From DASSUW01 sp963740605 (GTDB lineage: Bacteria; Actinomycetota; Thermoleophilia; Solirubrobacterales; Solirubrobacteraceae), in NCBI GenBank assembly GCA_963740605.1, contig CAVUFC010000021.1, positions 310,001 to 374,000 of the forward strand: a DNA stretch of 64,000 nt, written 5' to 3'. Shown here in pieces: positions 1 to 9,228 of the stretch. The notes below the pieces were generated by a model. It saw nothing but the letters and a program-made list of their open reading frames with translations, was not told the DNA's origin and did no database searches. Numbering within the stretch: position 1 is the stretch's first letter; each line of letters opens with the position of its first letter. A program made the translations under genes and the position numbers.

Positions 1-185
1 GGAACCAGTTCGCGGGCCGCGTGGGCCTGTTCCTCCGCGTGGACGACTTCGACGCCGCCTACGAGCGGATGCAGGCCGGGGGCGTCGAGTTCGCCGGCGA
101 GCCGCGCTCGGAGCCGTACGGCAAGGTCGCCGTCTTTCTCGACGTCGCCGGCAACCTCTGGGACCTGCTCGGTCCGCCCGGCTGA
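1..185 (+). CDS. VOC (glyoxalase/bleomycin-resistance) family protein, 3' end
   Basis: Only the last 60 codons are present, read in the frame beginning at base 3 and ending in TGA at 183-185. The visible part has the second half of a vicinal-oxygen-chelate module: a beta strand (VGLFLRVDDF), a helix with a GGVEF turn, then KVAVFLDVAGNLWDLL, which matches the family's usual D-x-x-GN-xWDL ending. Substrate cannot be told from this fragment. A strong hairpin follows the stop. Confidence 0.75.
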   Translation, partial: NQFAGRVGLFLRVDDFDAAYERMQAGGVEFAGEPRSEPYGKVAVFLDVAGNLWDLLGPPG

Positions 186-210
186 CGGGCCGCGCGACGG
201 CGCGGCCCGT
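185..210. terminator. Hairpin terminator between convergent genes
   Basis: Perfect 10-bp inverted repeat (arms ACGGGCCGCG and CGCGGCCCGT, loop CGACGG) starting at the last base of the VOC stop codon and lying before the stop of the converging oxidoreductase. There is no T-tract, as is usual in high-GC actinobacteria. Confidence 0.6.
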
Positions 211-224
211 GCCGGGAGGAGAGA

Positions 225-1628
225 TCAGGACGGCTGGATGTTCTGGTTGAGGTGGAAGACGTTCGTCGGGTCGTACTTGTCCTTGAGTGCGACCAGACGG
301 CGGTACGTCTCCGGCCCGTAGGCCGCGCGGACGCGCTCCTCGCCCTCGTCGGAGAGGAAGTTCACGTAGGCGCTGCCCGTGAGCGCGGAGCCGAGCGCGG
401 CGTAGGTGTCCTGCGCCCAGTCGACGGCCTCGTCGTACCCGTCGGGCGCGAACGTGCTCGCGATGATGTTCAGCACGAACGGGGCGTTGCGGCCGCCGAA
501 CGGGGTCGCGTCCGGGGCCTGGCGCCCCACGGCGCCGTCGAGGTGCTGGACGTGGATCTCGGTCTTGGGCGAGGTCACGCTCGCGTGCTGGGCGACGAGC
601 GTGTCGATCGCGGCGTCGTCGAGCCCGCTCATGAAGCCCGCCTTCATGTAGCTGTGGGCGCCGGGGCCCCACAGCGGGTCGATCAGGCTCTGCATCGCCA
701 CGTACGGCATCGGGCCGAACAGGTCGGCGACCGGGGTGGCGATCTCGCGCAGCGGGCGCAGCGCGCGCTCGGCGGCGTCGGCCGGCCCGGCGTGCATGCC
801 GATCACGGCGACGAGCGGCTTGCCGTGCCAGTCCTCGGGGAGGAACGGCGCCGGCGGGCACGTGAGGAGGTTCACCAGCGTCGTCAGCTCGTCGGGCGCC
901 GTGCCGACCCAGTCGCGGTAGACGCGCAGGACGTCGGCGGCCTTGTCGGCCGGGTAGAACACGCCGCCGCCGGTGATCATCGGGCCGACCTCGTGGAGCT
1001 GGTACTCGAGCGAGGTGGCGACACCGAAGTTGCCGCCTCCGCCGCGCAGGCCCCACAGGAGGTCGGCGTTGTCGTCCTGGCTCGCGTGCACGAGCCGCCC
1101 GTCCGCGGTGACGAGGTCGGCGGCGATCAGGTTGTCGGCCGCCAGGCCGTGCTTGCGCATCAGCCAGCCGATGCCGCCACCGAGCGTGAAGCCGGCAATG
1201 CCGGTCGTGGACACCAGGCCGCCGGTGGTCGCGAGCCCGAACGCCTGCGTCTCGTGGTCGAAGCTGTTCCACGTCACGCCGGCCTCGGCGCGGGCGACGC
1301 GGCGCACGGGATCGACACGCACGCCCTGCATCGGGGAGAGGTCGATGACGAGGCCGCCGTCGACGCTGGAGAAGCCGGGGATGCTGTGCCCGCCGGAGCG
1401 GACCGCGACGGTCAGCTCCTCGCTGCGGGCGAACTCGAGCGCGCGGATGACGTCGGACACGCCGGCGCACTGGGCGACCAGCGCGGGATAGCGGTCGTGC
1501 GCGCCGTTCCAGATCGCACGCGCCTGGTCGTATTCGGAGTCACTCGGGCGTACGAGCCGCCCGCGCATGGCTGCCGACAGCTCCGCGATCGAGCCCTCGG
1601 CGAGTACGGGAATCTCGTGAATTGTCAT
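225..1628 (-). CDS. FAD-binding oxidoreductase, berberine-bridge-enzyme type
   Basis: 467 residues, the normal length of a PCMH-type flavoprotein. An FAD_binding_4 domain occupies roughly residues 40-210, with the flavin-attachment motif RSGGHS near residue 79 and GGGIGWLMRKHGLAADN near 150. A C-terminal BBE segment ends FHLNQNIQP. The His of RSGGHS is the usual covalent FAD site; the Cys used in bicovalent members is not evident. The substrate is unknown (sugars, alkaloids and polyketides are all known in the family). The ATG lies 6 nt from a TAGCTT -10 element, so the mRNA is probably leaderless. The next gene upstream is a SARP-type regulator on the same strand. Confidence 0.85.
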   Translation of the reverse strand: MTIHEIPVLAEGSIAELSAAMRGRLVRPSDSEYDQARAIWNGAHDRYPALVAQCAGVSDVIRALEFARSEELTVAVRSGGHSIPGFSSVDGGLVIDLSPMQGVRVDPVRRVARAEAGVTWNSFDHETQAFGLATTGGLVSTTGIAGFTLGGGIGWLMRKHGLAADNLIAADLVTADGRLVHASQDDNADLLWGLRGGGGNFGVATSLEYQLHEVGPMITGGGVFYPADKAADVLRVYRDWVGTAPDELTTLVNLLTCPPAPFLPEDWHGKPLVAVIGMHAGPADAAERALRPLREIATPVADLFGPMPYVAMQSLIDPLWGPGAHSYMKAGFMSGLDDAAIDTLVAQHASVTSPKTEIHVQHLDGAVGRQAPDATPFGGRNAPFVLNIIASTFAPDGYDEAVDWAQDTYAALGSALTGSAYVNFLSDEGEERVRAAYGPETYRRLVALKDKYDPTNVFHLNQNIQPS

Positions 1629-1634
1629 GCGGCG

Positions 1635-1640
1635 AAGCTA
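1635..1640 (-). promoter_or_regulatory. -10 element (TAGCTT) for a leaderless start
   Basis: On the minus strand TAGCTT is followed by 6 nt and then the ATG at 1628. No Shine-Dalgarno fits in that gap, so transcription is predicted to begin at or next to the start codon. This spacing recurs throughout the window. Confidence 0.45.
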
Positions 1641-1651
1641 CGGGCGGTCAC

Positions 1652-4600
1652 TCAACAACCGCTCATCCGGCTCTCAAGCCGCGACGCGAGCGCGAGCACG
1701 TGCCGCACGCCGCGGTCCTCCCCGATCTCGCGGAACCGGGTCAGCGCGTCGCGCAGCGCCGGCTCTGCTTTGTCGCGATCGCCGAGCGCGATGGCGGCCT
1801 CGGCCCGCACCGCGGCGGGCCAGCCGCGGCTGCGCACGAAGTCGTGCCCCTCCGGCTTGGCCACCCTCTCGAGCAGGTCGTACGCACGCGCCGGATCGCC
1901 GGCGTCGAGCTCGAATGCCGCGACGTTGATCGGCAGCAGCTTGGCGCCTGGGCCGTCGTCGGTGCGGGCGAAGATCTCGGACGCCTCGTCGACCAGCGCG
2001 TGGCCGTCCGGGTCGCCCGCGTAGAGGGCGAGCAGGCCCAAGCCCGACAGGCTCATCGCGATCTCGCGCCGGTCGCGCGCCGCGCGCCGCAGCGCGAGCG
2101 CCTCGGTGAAGCAGGCGCGCCCCGTCTCGTATTGGCCGGTGACGCGGGCGAGGTTGCCGAGCGCGTTCAGCGCGACGCCGGCCCCTTGGTCGTCCCCGAC
2201 CTCGCGGAACAACGCCAGCGCGCGCCCGAGCGCGTCGCGGGCCGTGTCGCAGTCGCCGTCCGCCCGCCACGCCTCGCCGATGTTGCAGAGCACATAGCCG
2301 GTGCCTGCGGTGCGCGCGACCGACCGCAGCAGCACGAACGTGTCCTCGAAGAAGAACCGCGGTGCCCCTTCCGGACCCACCGGGAGCACGACCGGCGAGA
2401 TGTGGGACGCCCAGAACAGGGGCGCGCGCTCGTCCTGGATCTCGTCGAGCAGCTCGAGGCACTCGGTGAACAGGACACGGGCGGCGGCGTTGTCCCCGCG
2501 GCAGGCCGTCAGCACGCCGAGCGCGTGCTTGATCGCCACCTGGGTCGGCTTGTCGCCGATCTCGCAGGCGAGCTCGAGGCCCTCCACGAACGCCCGCTCG
2601 CCAGGCACCACGTGAAAGCTGCCCATCATGATCAGCCCGTGCCGCTCGAGTGCGCGTGCGACAGCGCGCCGGTCGCCGCTGGCCCGCGCGATGTCCAGCG
2701 CCTCGTTCCCGAGCGCGAGCAGCCGCTCGTAGCGGCCGTGCCGGTGCCGGACCTCGATCCCGGCGGCGCAGAACAGCGCGCGCGCCCGCTCGGGCGTCGG
2801 GTCGGGCGCGGCGGCGAGCGCCTCCTCGAGCCGGTGTCCGCCCTCGACGAAGTAGCCGCGCGCCATCCAGAACCACCACAGCGCGGCGGCGAGCCGGAGC
2901 GCGGCGGCCGGGTCGCGGCGGATCGCCGACGCGAGCGCCGTCCGCAGGTCGTCGTGCTCGGCCATCAGCCGTTCGGCGGGCCACGTCGCGGCGACGGCCG
3001 GGTCGACGTCGCGGTCGGCGGACTCGGCGAGCGCGAGGTACCACTCGCGGTGCGCGGCCTCCAGGCGCGCGCACTCGTCGGCGCCCTTGAGCATCTCCCA
3101 CGCGTGCTGGGAGATCGTCTCCAGCAGCCGGTAGCGGTGCCCGGCGGGGGACGGCTCGACCTGGACGAGCGACTTGTCGACCAGCCGTGCGAGCAGGTCG
3201 ACCGTGCCGTCGCAGATGCCCTCGACGGCCTCCACGCCGAAGCTGCCCGCGAAGACGCCGAGCCGCCGGTACAGCGTCTGCTCGGGCTCGGACAGCAGGT
3301 CGTGGCTCCACTCGAGCGTCGCCCGCAGCGACTGCTGGCGGGTCAGGCCGGTGCGGCTGCCGGCCTTGAGCAGTGTCAGCGCGCCGCCGAGCCGCTCGGC
3401 GATCTGCGTGGGCGACAGCACGTCGGCGCGCGCGGCGGCGAGCTCGAGCGCGAGCGGCATGCCGTCGAGCCGCCGGCAGATCTCGGCGACCGCCTCGGCG
3501 TTGTCCGGGGTCAGCGTGAACGTGGGCGCCGTCTCCGCGGCGCGCTGCACGAACAGCCGCACCGCCTCGGACTGCTCGGGGCCGTTGTCGCCGGGGAGCG
3601 AGAGCGACGGCACGCGCCACGCGACCTCGCCCGGGATGCGCAGCTTCTCGCGGCTGGTGGCCAGCACCCGCACGTTCGGGCACGAGCGCAGCAGCGCGTC
3701 GGCGAGCTGCGCGCAGGCGTCGATCAGGTGCTCGCAGTTGTCGAGCACGAGCAGGAGGCGCGCGTCGCCGACCTGGCGCACGAGCGCGGTGACCGCGTCC
3801 TCCTCGGCGCGCAGCTGGAGCCCGATCGCGGTGGCGGTCTCGCCGGCGACCAGTGCCGGGTCGCGGATCGGCGCCAGTTCGACGAACCGTGCGCGCTGCG
3901 GGTCGTGCCGGGCGGCGAGCTCCTGCGACAGCCGCGTCTTGCCGCAGCCGCCGGGACCGGTGAGCGTGAGCAGCCGGGCGTCGACCAGCAGCCGTCCCAG
4001 CTCCGCCAGCTCGCGCTCGCGCCCGACGAAGCCCGTGAGCTGGCGCGGCAGGCTGCTCGGGACCGCCGACTCGTGCTGGCCGGCGAGGATCTCGCGGTAC
4101 AGGTCGCGGGTCTGCGGATCGGGGTCGGCGGAGAGCTCGCGGCGCAGCACGTCGCGCAGCTGCTGGTACTGCGCGAGCGCCTGCTGGCCCCGCCCGTCCC
4201 CGGCGAACAGCCGCATCAGCTCGCGGTGCGCCGCCTCGTGCAACGGGTCCTCGACGATCGCGCGCTGGAGCGTCGCGACCGCGTCGATCCGCTCGCCGCG
4301 CTCAGTTTGCAGCGCCGCGAGCTCGACCAGCAGGGCGAGCTGCGTCTCGCGCAACTGGTCGCGGCGCGCCTGCGCCCAGTCCTCGAAGCGGTCCTCGGGA
4401 AGCAGCTCGCCGCCGTACAGCGCGAGCGCCTCGCGGAACGCAGCGGTCGTGCGGGCGGCGCGGGCCTCGGCCGCTCGCGCCTCGAACTCGTCGACGTCGA
4501 CCCACAGCCCGTCGGTCGCCAGCGCCACGATCCCGTCGCGCAGCGCCAGCCGCGTCTGCGCACCGCCGAGCGCGCGGCGCGCCGTGTACATCACCTGATG

Positions 4601-4813
4601 GAGGGCGTTCGCCGCCGGCTCGCCCGCCGGCCACAGCAGCTCCTCGAGTTGCTCGCGGTGCATCCGCCGCTCGGGCGCGAGCACCAGGAGCTTGATCAGC
4701 GTCCGCGCGCGCCGCAGTCGCCACGCATCGTCGGTGACCGTCCGTCCGGCGATCGTGGCCACAAACCCACCGAGGAGGTGGATCTGGAGCAGAGCGTCCT
4801 CGAGGACCTCCAC
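1652..4813 (-). CDS. SARP/AfsR-like transcriptional regulator with BTAD, NB-ARC-type ATPase and TPR repeats
   Basis: 1053 residues. Residues about 1-100 form an OmpR-like winged-helix DNA-binding domain (start LLGGFVATIAGR), about 105-250 the bacterial transcriptional activation domain, and about 270-560 a STAND ATPase with Walker A GPGGCGKTRL near 285, Walker B LLLVLDNCEH and a downstream GMPLALELAAARA motif. The C-terminal half is TPR-like helical repeats. This is the architecture of AfsR/large SARP activators of secondary metabolism or efflux genes. It starts with GTG, 7 nt from a TAGGCT -10 element. The adjacent FAD oxidoreductase or the damaged MFS exporter are plausible targets; this is inference. 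Confidence 0.85.
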   Translation of the reverse strand: MEVLEDALLQIHLLGGFVATIAGRTVTDDAWRLRRARTLIKLLVLAPERRMHREQLEELLWPAGEPAANALHQVMYTARRALGGAQTRLALRDGIVALATDGLWVDVDEFEARAAEARAARTTAAFREALALYGGELLPEDRFEDWAQARRDQLRETQLALLVELAALQTERGERIDAVATLQRAIVEDPLHEAAHRELMRLFAGDGRGQQALAQYQQLRDVLRRELSADPDPQTRDLYREILAGQHESAVPSSLPRQLTGFVGRERELAELGRLLVDARLLTLTGPGGCGKTRLSQELAARHDPQRARFVELAPIRDPALVAGETATAIGLQLRAEEDAVTALVRQVGDARLLLVLDNCEHLIDACAQLADALLRSCPNVRVLATSREKLRIPGEVAWRVPSLSLPGDNGPEQSEAVRLFVQRAAETAPTFTLTPDNAEAVAEICRRLDGMPLALELAAARADVLSPTQIAERLGGALTLLKAGSRTGLTRQQSLRATLEWSHDLLSEPEQTLYRRLGVFAGSFGVEAVEGICDGTVDLLARLVDKSLVQVEPSPAGHRYRLLETISQHAWEMLKGADECARLEAAHREWYLALAESADRDVDPAVAATWPAERLMAEHDDLRTALASAIRRDPAAALRLAAALWWFWMARGYFVEGGHRLEEALAAAPDPTPERARALFCAAGIEVRHRHGRYERLLALGNEALDIARASGDRRAVARALERHGLIMMGSFHVVPGERAFVEGLELACEIGDKPTQVAIKHALGVLTACRGDNAAARVLFTECLELLDEIQDERAPLFWASHISPVVLPVGPEGAPRFFFEDTFVLLRSVARTAGTGYVLCNIGEAWRADGDCDTARDALGRALALFREVGDDQGAGVALNALGNLARVTGQYETGRACFTEALALRRAARDRREIAMSLSGLGLLALYAGDPDGHALVDEASEIFARTDDGPGAKLLPINVAAFELDAGDPARAYDLLERVAKPEGHDFVRSRGWPAAVRAEAAIALGDRDKAEPALRDALTRFREIGEDRGVRHVLALASRLESRMSGC

Positions 4814-4820
4814 GCGGGCG

Positions 4821-4826
4821 AGCCTA
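4821..4826 (-). promoter_or_regulatory. -10 element (TAGGCT) for the SARP gene
   Basis: Minus-strand TAGGCT followed by 7 nt and the GTG at 4813, giving a predicted leaderless transcript. Confidence 0.45.
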
Positions 4827-4866
4827 CGCCCGGGCCGTCAGCAGGCGCAAGGCGGCTAGCCCTACG

Positions 4867-6311
4867 TCAGGCCAGCGCCATCTCAGCGGAATCCGACGGC
4901 GCCGGGTCGGGCCGGCGCATCATCCGGAAGCCGTTGACGAGGCCGAGCAGCCCGGCGAGGAGCGGGATGACCAGCGCGATCTGCAGGGCGACGTGCCGCG
5001 CGTCGGTGTTGATCCGGAGGATCTCGGCCGTGATCGCGGGCGGCTGGCTCTCGAGTTGCTGCTCCAGGCGCGTGTTGCTCATCACCTCGGCGTCGTCCTC
5101 GAGCGCGTTGGCGACCTGCTCCTGGGCGGCGGCCGGCAGCACGACGCTGTCCTCGGACAGCTGGGTGAACGCGATCGACAGCGTCGCGAGCATGATCGCG
5201 CCCGCGAACGCGAGCCCGAACGACAGCCCGAAGGAGCCGGCGGCGGAGTTGACGCCGGCGGCCTCGCTGACGCGCTCGTCCGAGATCGGCGAGAGCGTGT
5301 AGTTGTTGAGCTGGGAGACGAGGAGTCCCAGCCCGACGCCGGCGAGCATCAACGGCACCACCAGCGCCCAGCCGGAGTCCGCGCGCGGGACGATCGGGAT
5401 CAGCAGCAGCACGCCGAGCGTCAGGAGCCCGGACCCGAAGCGGATCAGGCTCGCGGGCCGGATGTTGCCCGCGCGGCGGCCGGCGATCAGAGCGGTCGCG
5501 AACATCGTCAGCGACAGCGGCGTGAGCGTGAGGCCGGTCTCGAGCGCGTTGTACTCCAGCACCATCTGGAGGTAGATCGGGAGCGCGATCATCATGCCGC
5601 CGAGGGCGATGTTCTGGAGCATCTGGGAGGAGACCCCGAGCCGGAACAGGTCGAGCTTGAACAGGTCGGGATCGAGCAGCGCGGGCTTGCTGTCGCGCTT
5701 GCGGCGCTTGAGCCAGCGGACGAGCGACCCGAGCGCGACCGCCCCGATCGCGATCAGCACGCCGACGAACTCGCCGCCCTCCTGCCACACCAGCACGCCG
5801 ATGACGACGCCACCCATGCCGACCGCCGACAACGCGGCGCCGACGTAGTCGACACCGCGCGGGCCGGTGTAGGGCACGTCGCGGATCAGCTTCAGCCCGC
5901 TGAGGACCACGGCGATCACGACGACCTCGAGCAGGAACCCGACCCGCCAGGACAGCGTGGTGGTCAGGAAGCCGCCGATCAGCGGCCCGACGGCGGTGGC
6001 GATCGCCGCCGCGGCGCCGACGAGCGCGTACGCCTTGCGCTGCGCCGGGCCCTCGAAGTTGCCGTGGATGAGCGACTGCATCGCGGGCAGCAGCAGCGAA
6101 GCGCCGAGCCCGCCGATGATCGCCCAGAACACGATGATCGCCACGACGCCCTGGGCGAGTGCCATGGCCAGGGCGCCGATCGCGTAGCCGAGCAGGCCGA
6201 GCACGAACGCGCGCTTGCGCCCGATCAGATCACGAGCACGAACATCGCCATCGCCAGCAGGACCGCCAGCCGCTGGCTGCCGTCGCCCCAGCCGGTCTCC
6301 TCGGAGCTCAT
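4867..6311 (-). pseudogene. DHA2-type MFS drug exporter with the TM1-TM2 region deleted
   Basis: A normal start exists at 6311: MSSEETGWGDGSQRL followed by the beginning of TM1 (AVLLAMAMFVLV), then TGA at 6227-6225. The next base run is the loop 2-3 motif DLIGRKRAF in another frame, after which the rest of a 14-TM exporter reads open to 4867, with GFLTTTLSWRVGFLLEV and a long loop near the C-terminus. About 45 residues (end of TM1, TM2) are missing and the join is out of frame. An in-frame start at 6330 gives only arginine-rich nonsense before DLIGRKR. It is a pseudogene or an assembly deletion. Confidence 0.75.
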
Positions 6312-6362
6312 CCGGCGCCGATCGTCCCATCGCCCGTGCCGGGCGGCATCACCCGCTTCGGG

Positions 6363-7088
6363 TTACGGCACCCAGCGCTCGCCGAGCGGCGTGACCTGCA
6401 GCTCGTGCGTCGCCGAGCTCGCGCCCTGCTCGGCCAGGAACTTCACGGCCCCGGCGATCTGATGCGCGTCGGCAAGGCTCGCCGGATCGACGCCCTCGCG
6501 CGTGCCGACCAGCGGCTTGATACCGGCGTCGACGATCAGCAGCGCGACGTGGATGCCGCGTTCGCGCAGCTCGAGCGCCGCCGCCTGCGTGATCGCGCGC
6601 ACGCCGAACGCGCCCGCCGCCCACAGGCCGCGGCCGGGCATTGCGCGCCGCGACGACCCGCCCGTCACTTGCACAATGGTCCCGCCACGGCCGGCTTCGA
6701 CGAGAAAGCGCGCGGTCGCCGACATGAACGTGAATGCGGCCCGCGGAGGCGCGACCGCCCAGGAGTCGAACGCGTCGGGCGACGCCTCGGCCAGCGGCCC
6801 GCCGCCGAACGGCCCCGTGCGCGTACCGCCATACGCCGCTGCGGCGTTGACGACGAGATCGAGCGGGCCGTTCGCGTCGGCCGCCTGCCGCAGCGCCTCG
6901 CCGACGCTCGCCGCGTCCGTCACGTCGGCGCGGATCGCCAGCGCGCCCGCGTCGGCGACGCCGGCGAGCGTCGCGTCCGACCGCGCGACGCCCGCCACGC
7001 TCCACCCGTCGCCGACGAGCGTCTCGATGATCGCCTTGCCCAGGTTCCGCGCTCCGAAGATCAGCGCGCTGCGGCTGTCGTCGGCCAT
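6363..7088 (-). CDS. SDR-family protein lacking the YxxxK catalytic pair
   Basis: 241 residues with a Rossmann start (ALIFGARNLGKAI; the usual TGxxxGIG is altered to GARNLG), DVTD near 65 and NAAAA near 88 in place of NNAG. The usual Ser is present (VTGGSS), but where YxxxK is expected the sequence reads WAAGA, so both catalytic Tyr and Lys are missing. It probably binds a dinucleotide but may not be a classical dehydrogenase. A GGAGG ribosome site precedes the ATG. It is divergent from the lactonase gene at 7196. Confidence 0.75.
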   Translation of the reverse strand: MADDSRSALIFGARNLGKAIIETLVGDGWSVAGVARSDATLAGVADAGALAIRADVTDAASVGEALRQAADANGPLDLVVNAAAAYGGTRTGPFGGGPLAEASPDAFDSWAVAPPRAAFTFMSATARFLVEAGRGGTIVQVTGGSSRRAMPGRGLWAAGAFGVRAITQAAALELRERGIHVALLIVDAGIKPLVGTREGVDPASLADAHQIAGAVKFLAEQGASSATHELQVTPLGERWVP

Positions 7089-7195
7089 GGCCCGTCCCTC
7101 CTCCTCGTCGCTGTCGCCGCACTATGGCGGTTTGTAACGCGAGGCGGGTGTTGCGAGACGACACCGGCCAGCCGATCCCCTCCCCAGGAGTACTC

Positions 7196-8230
7196 ATGAA
7201 CGACAAGACCGCCGCCGTATACGTGCAGACCAACGACGCCACCGGCAATGAGGTGCTCGCATTCGCGCGCCAGGCCGACGGCGCCCTCACATCGCTCGGA
7301 CGCTTCGCCACCGGCGGCCGCGGCACCGGCCAGCCCCACCTCGCCTCCCAGAGCTCGCTCGCGCTCGCGGACGACGGGCGGCACCTGCTGGTCGTGAACG
7401 CGGGCAGCGACGACCTTTCCCTGTTCACGGTCGAGAGCGGCGGGCTCCGACTGGCCGACCGTGTCGGGACCGGCGGCGTGACCCCGACGAGCGTGGCGGT
7501 GAGCGGAGACCTCGTGTACGCCCTCAACAACGGCACAGCCGGCATCGCCGGATTCCGCATCGCGGACGGCCGGCTGGTCGGGCTCGCGGGCTCGCAGCGC
7601 CCGCTGAGCGCACCCCACGCGGATCCCGCCCAGATCTCGTTCAGCCGCGACGGCCGCACGCTCGCCGTCACCGAGCGCGGGACCGACAGCATCAGCACGT
7701 TCGCCGTCGACGACCGCGGCTATGCCGAGGGCCCGACGACGATCAAGGCCTCCGGCAAGACCCCGTACGGGTTCGACTTCACGAAGGACGGCGCGATGAT
7801 CGTGACCGAGGCGTTCGGCGGCGAGATCGGCGCGGCGGCGGCCGCCTCGTACTCGCTGACCGAGCCCGGGCGGATCGCGCCGGTCAGCGGCTCGGTGCGT
7901 GACACGCGCAGCGAGGTCTGCTGGGCCGTCGTCTCGCACGACGGGCGCTTCGCGTACGTGACGAACTTCGGCGACGGCACCGTGTCGAGCTTCACGATCG
8001 CCGATAACGGGGGTCTCGAGCTCCGCGACCCCGTCGCGGGCTCGACCCGTCTCGGCGACAAGGGCATTCGCGACGAAGCCATCTCGCGCGATGGCCGGTA
8101 CCTGTACGCGATCGACGCCGACGCGCGCAAGGTGTTCGGCTGGACCGTCGGCGACGACGGCGCCCTCAGCGCGATCGGTGCGTTTGGCGACGAGGTCCCG
8201 GAGACGGTCGCCGGGCTCGCCGCGAGCTGA
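7196..8230 (+). CDS. Lactonase-family seven-bladed beta-propeller protein
   Basis: 344 residues from the ATG at 7196, which has AGGAG 5 nt upstream; an earlier GTG at 7124 has no ribosome site. The sequence is a series of WD-like blades with recurring SRDGRTLAV, SHDGRFAYVTNFGDG and SRDGRYLYAIDA motifs, as in 6-phosphogluconolactonase Pgl and related YVTN-repeat proteins. No signal peptide is visible, so it is probably cytoplasmic. The true substrate may or may not be 6-phosphogluconolactone. Confidence 0.8.
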   Translation: MNDKTAAVYVQTNDATGNEVLAFARQADGALTSLGRFATGGRGTGQPHLASQSSLALADDGRHLLVVNAGSDDLSLFTVESGGLRLADRVGTGGVTPTSVAVSGDLVYALNNGTAGIAGFRIADGRLVGLAGSQRPLSAPHADPAQISFSRDGRTLAVTERGTDSISTFAVDDRGYAEGPTTIKASGKTPYGFDFTKDGAMIVTEAFGGEIGAAAAASYSLTEPGRIAPVSGSVRDTRSEVCWAVVSHDGRFAYVTNFGDGTVSSFTIADNGGLELRDPVAGSTRLGDKGIRDEAISRDGRYLYAIDADARKVFGWTVGDDGALSAIGAFGDEVPETVAGLAAS

Positions 8231-8241
8231 TCCTCCCCCAC

Positions 8242-8277
8242 CTGAGCCGCTCTTCGCCCACGCGAAGGGCGGCTCAG
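8242..8277. terminator. Bidirectional hairpin terminator
   Basis: A 16-bp stem, CTGAGCCGC then CTTCGC against GCGAAG then GCGGCTCAG, with one T.G wobble and a CCAC loop. It lies between the lactonase stop (8230) and the converging epimerase stop (8274), whose last codon it overlaps. Confidence 0.75.
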
Positions 8278-9221
8278 AGGATGCCGCGCTCGCGGGCGGC
8301 GGCGACGGCGCCCGCCAGTGTCTCGGACGCACCATGCCGGGGTCGCCACCGCAGCTCCTTCCGGGCGCGCGCCGCCGACATCACCATCGGCACGCTGAAC
8401 GCGTGCAGCCACTGTGCCTGCGCGGGCATCAGCGGCAGCCCGGCGGCGGCGGCCGCGAGCGACACCACCGCGCGCGGGGCGGGGATCGCGTGCCAGCCGA
8501 GCGCCCGCGCGAGGTCACGCGGCACGAGCTCGCCCGGCCCGGCGAGGTTGTAGATCCCGGGCGCGCCGGCGCCCCGCACTGCCGCCACCAGCGCCGACGC
8601 GACGTCGTCGTGGTGCACGACCTGGAACGGGATGCCGGTGTCGGGCAGCAGCGTGAACGGGGCCTGGCGGATCGGCCACGGGATCGACTCGAACGGCATC
8701 AGCGCGTCCGGTCCCGTGACGATGCAGGGCCGGAACACGTAGGCGTCGAGGTCGCCGATCGTCTCCCACAGCTGCGCCTCGAGCTCGGCCTTCTCCGCCG
8801 AGTAGTAGTGCTCGGCGCTGCCGCGCGGCGGCACGTCCTCGGTCAGTGGCGACGGGTTGCCCGCGTGGAAGCCGTACGCGGCGACCGACGACGTGTAGAG
8901 CAGGCGCTGCACACGCGCGGATGCCGCGGCGGCGGCGAACACGTTCTCCGAGCCCTCGAGGTTGATGCGGCGGCTCTCCTCGCGACCGCCCATGATGATG
9001 AAGGCGAGGTGGACGACGACGTCGGCGTCGGCGACCAGTGCGTCGACCGCCGCGCGGTCGAGCACGTCGCCCTGGCGGTACTCGGTCTTGCGCAGGCCGA
9101 GCTCGCCCGGGTCGAACGGCCGTCGCGCCATCCCGAGCACGCGGCCGACGGCGCGCGAGCGGTCGCAGGCGCGCAGGAACGCGCGGCCGATATCGCCGGT
9201 CGGCCCCGTGACGGCGACCGT
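8274..9221 (-). CDS. NAD(P)-dependent sugar epimerase/dehydratase, start codon unclear
   Basis: About 315 residues: Rossmann motif VAVTGPTGDIGRAF at the N-terminus, DVLDRAAV, the Ser of YTSSVAAYG, and a YSAEKAELE helix carrying the YxxxK catalytic pair. It resembles extended SDR NDP-sugar epimerases. It overlaps the stop of the NUDIX gene and is presumably cotranscribed with it. No ATG, GTG or TTG lies between the NUDIX stop (9229) and the Rossmann motif: codons there are GAG TCG CTC ACG GTC. The nearest in-frame canonical start is the ATG at 9323, inside NUDIX. The coordinate given assumes the ACG at 9221. Confidence 0.8.
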   Translation of the reverse strand, partial: TVAVTGPTGDIGRAFLRACDRSRAVGRVLGMARRPFDPGELGLRKTEYRQGDVLDRAAVDALVADADVVVHLAFIIMGGREESRRINLEGSENVFAAAAASARVQRLLYTSSVAAYGFHAGNPSPLTEDVPPRGSAEHYYSAEKAELEAQLWETIGDLDAYVFRPCIVTGPDALMPFESIPWPIRQAPFTLLPDTGIPFQVVHHDDVASALVAAVRGAGAPGIYNLAGPGELVPRDLARALGWHAIPAPRAVVSLAAAAAGLPLMPAQAQWLHAFSVPMVMSAARARKELRWRPRHGASETLAGAVAAARERGIL

Positions 9222-9228
9222 GAGCGAC

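Noticed and set aside
252..5302. Very long plus-strand open frames (590 and 1226 codons) opposite the oxidoreductase, SARP and MFS genes
   Set aside because: They are low-complexity Arg/Ala/Gly/Val translations of the antisense strand of recognisable genes, as expected in 70% GC DNA.
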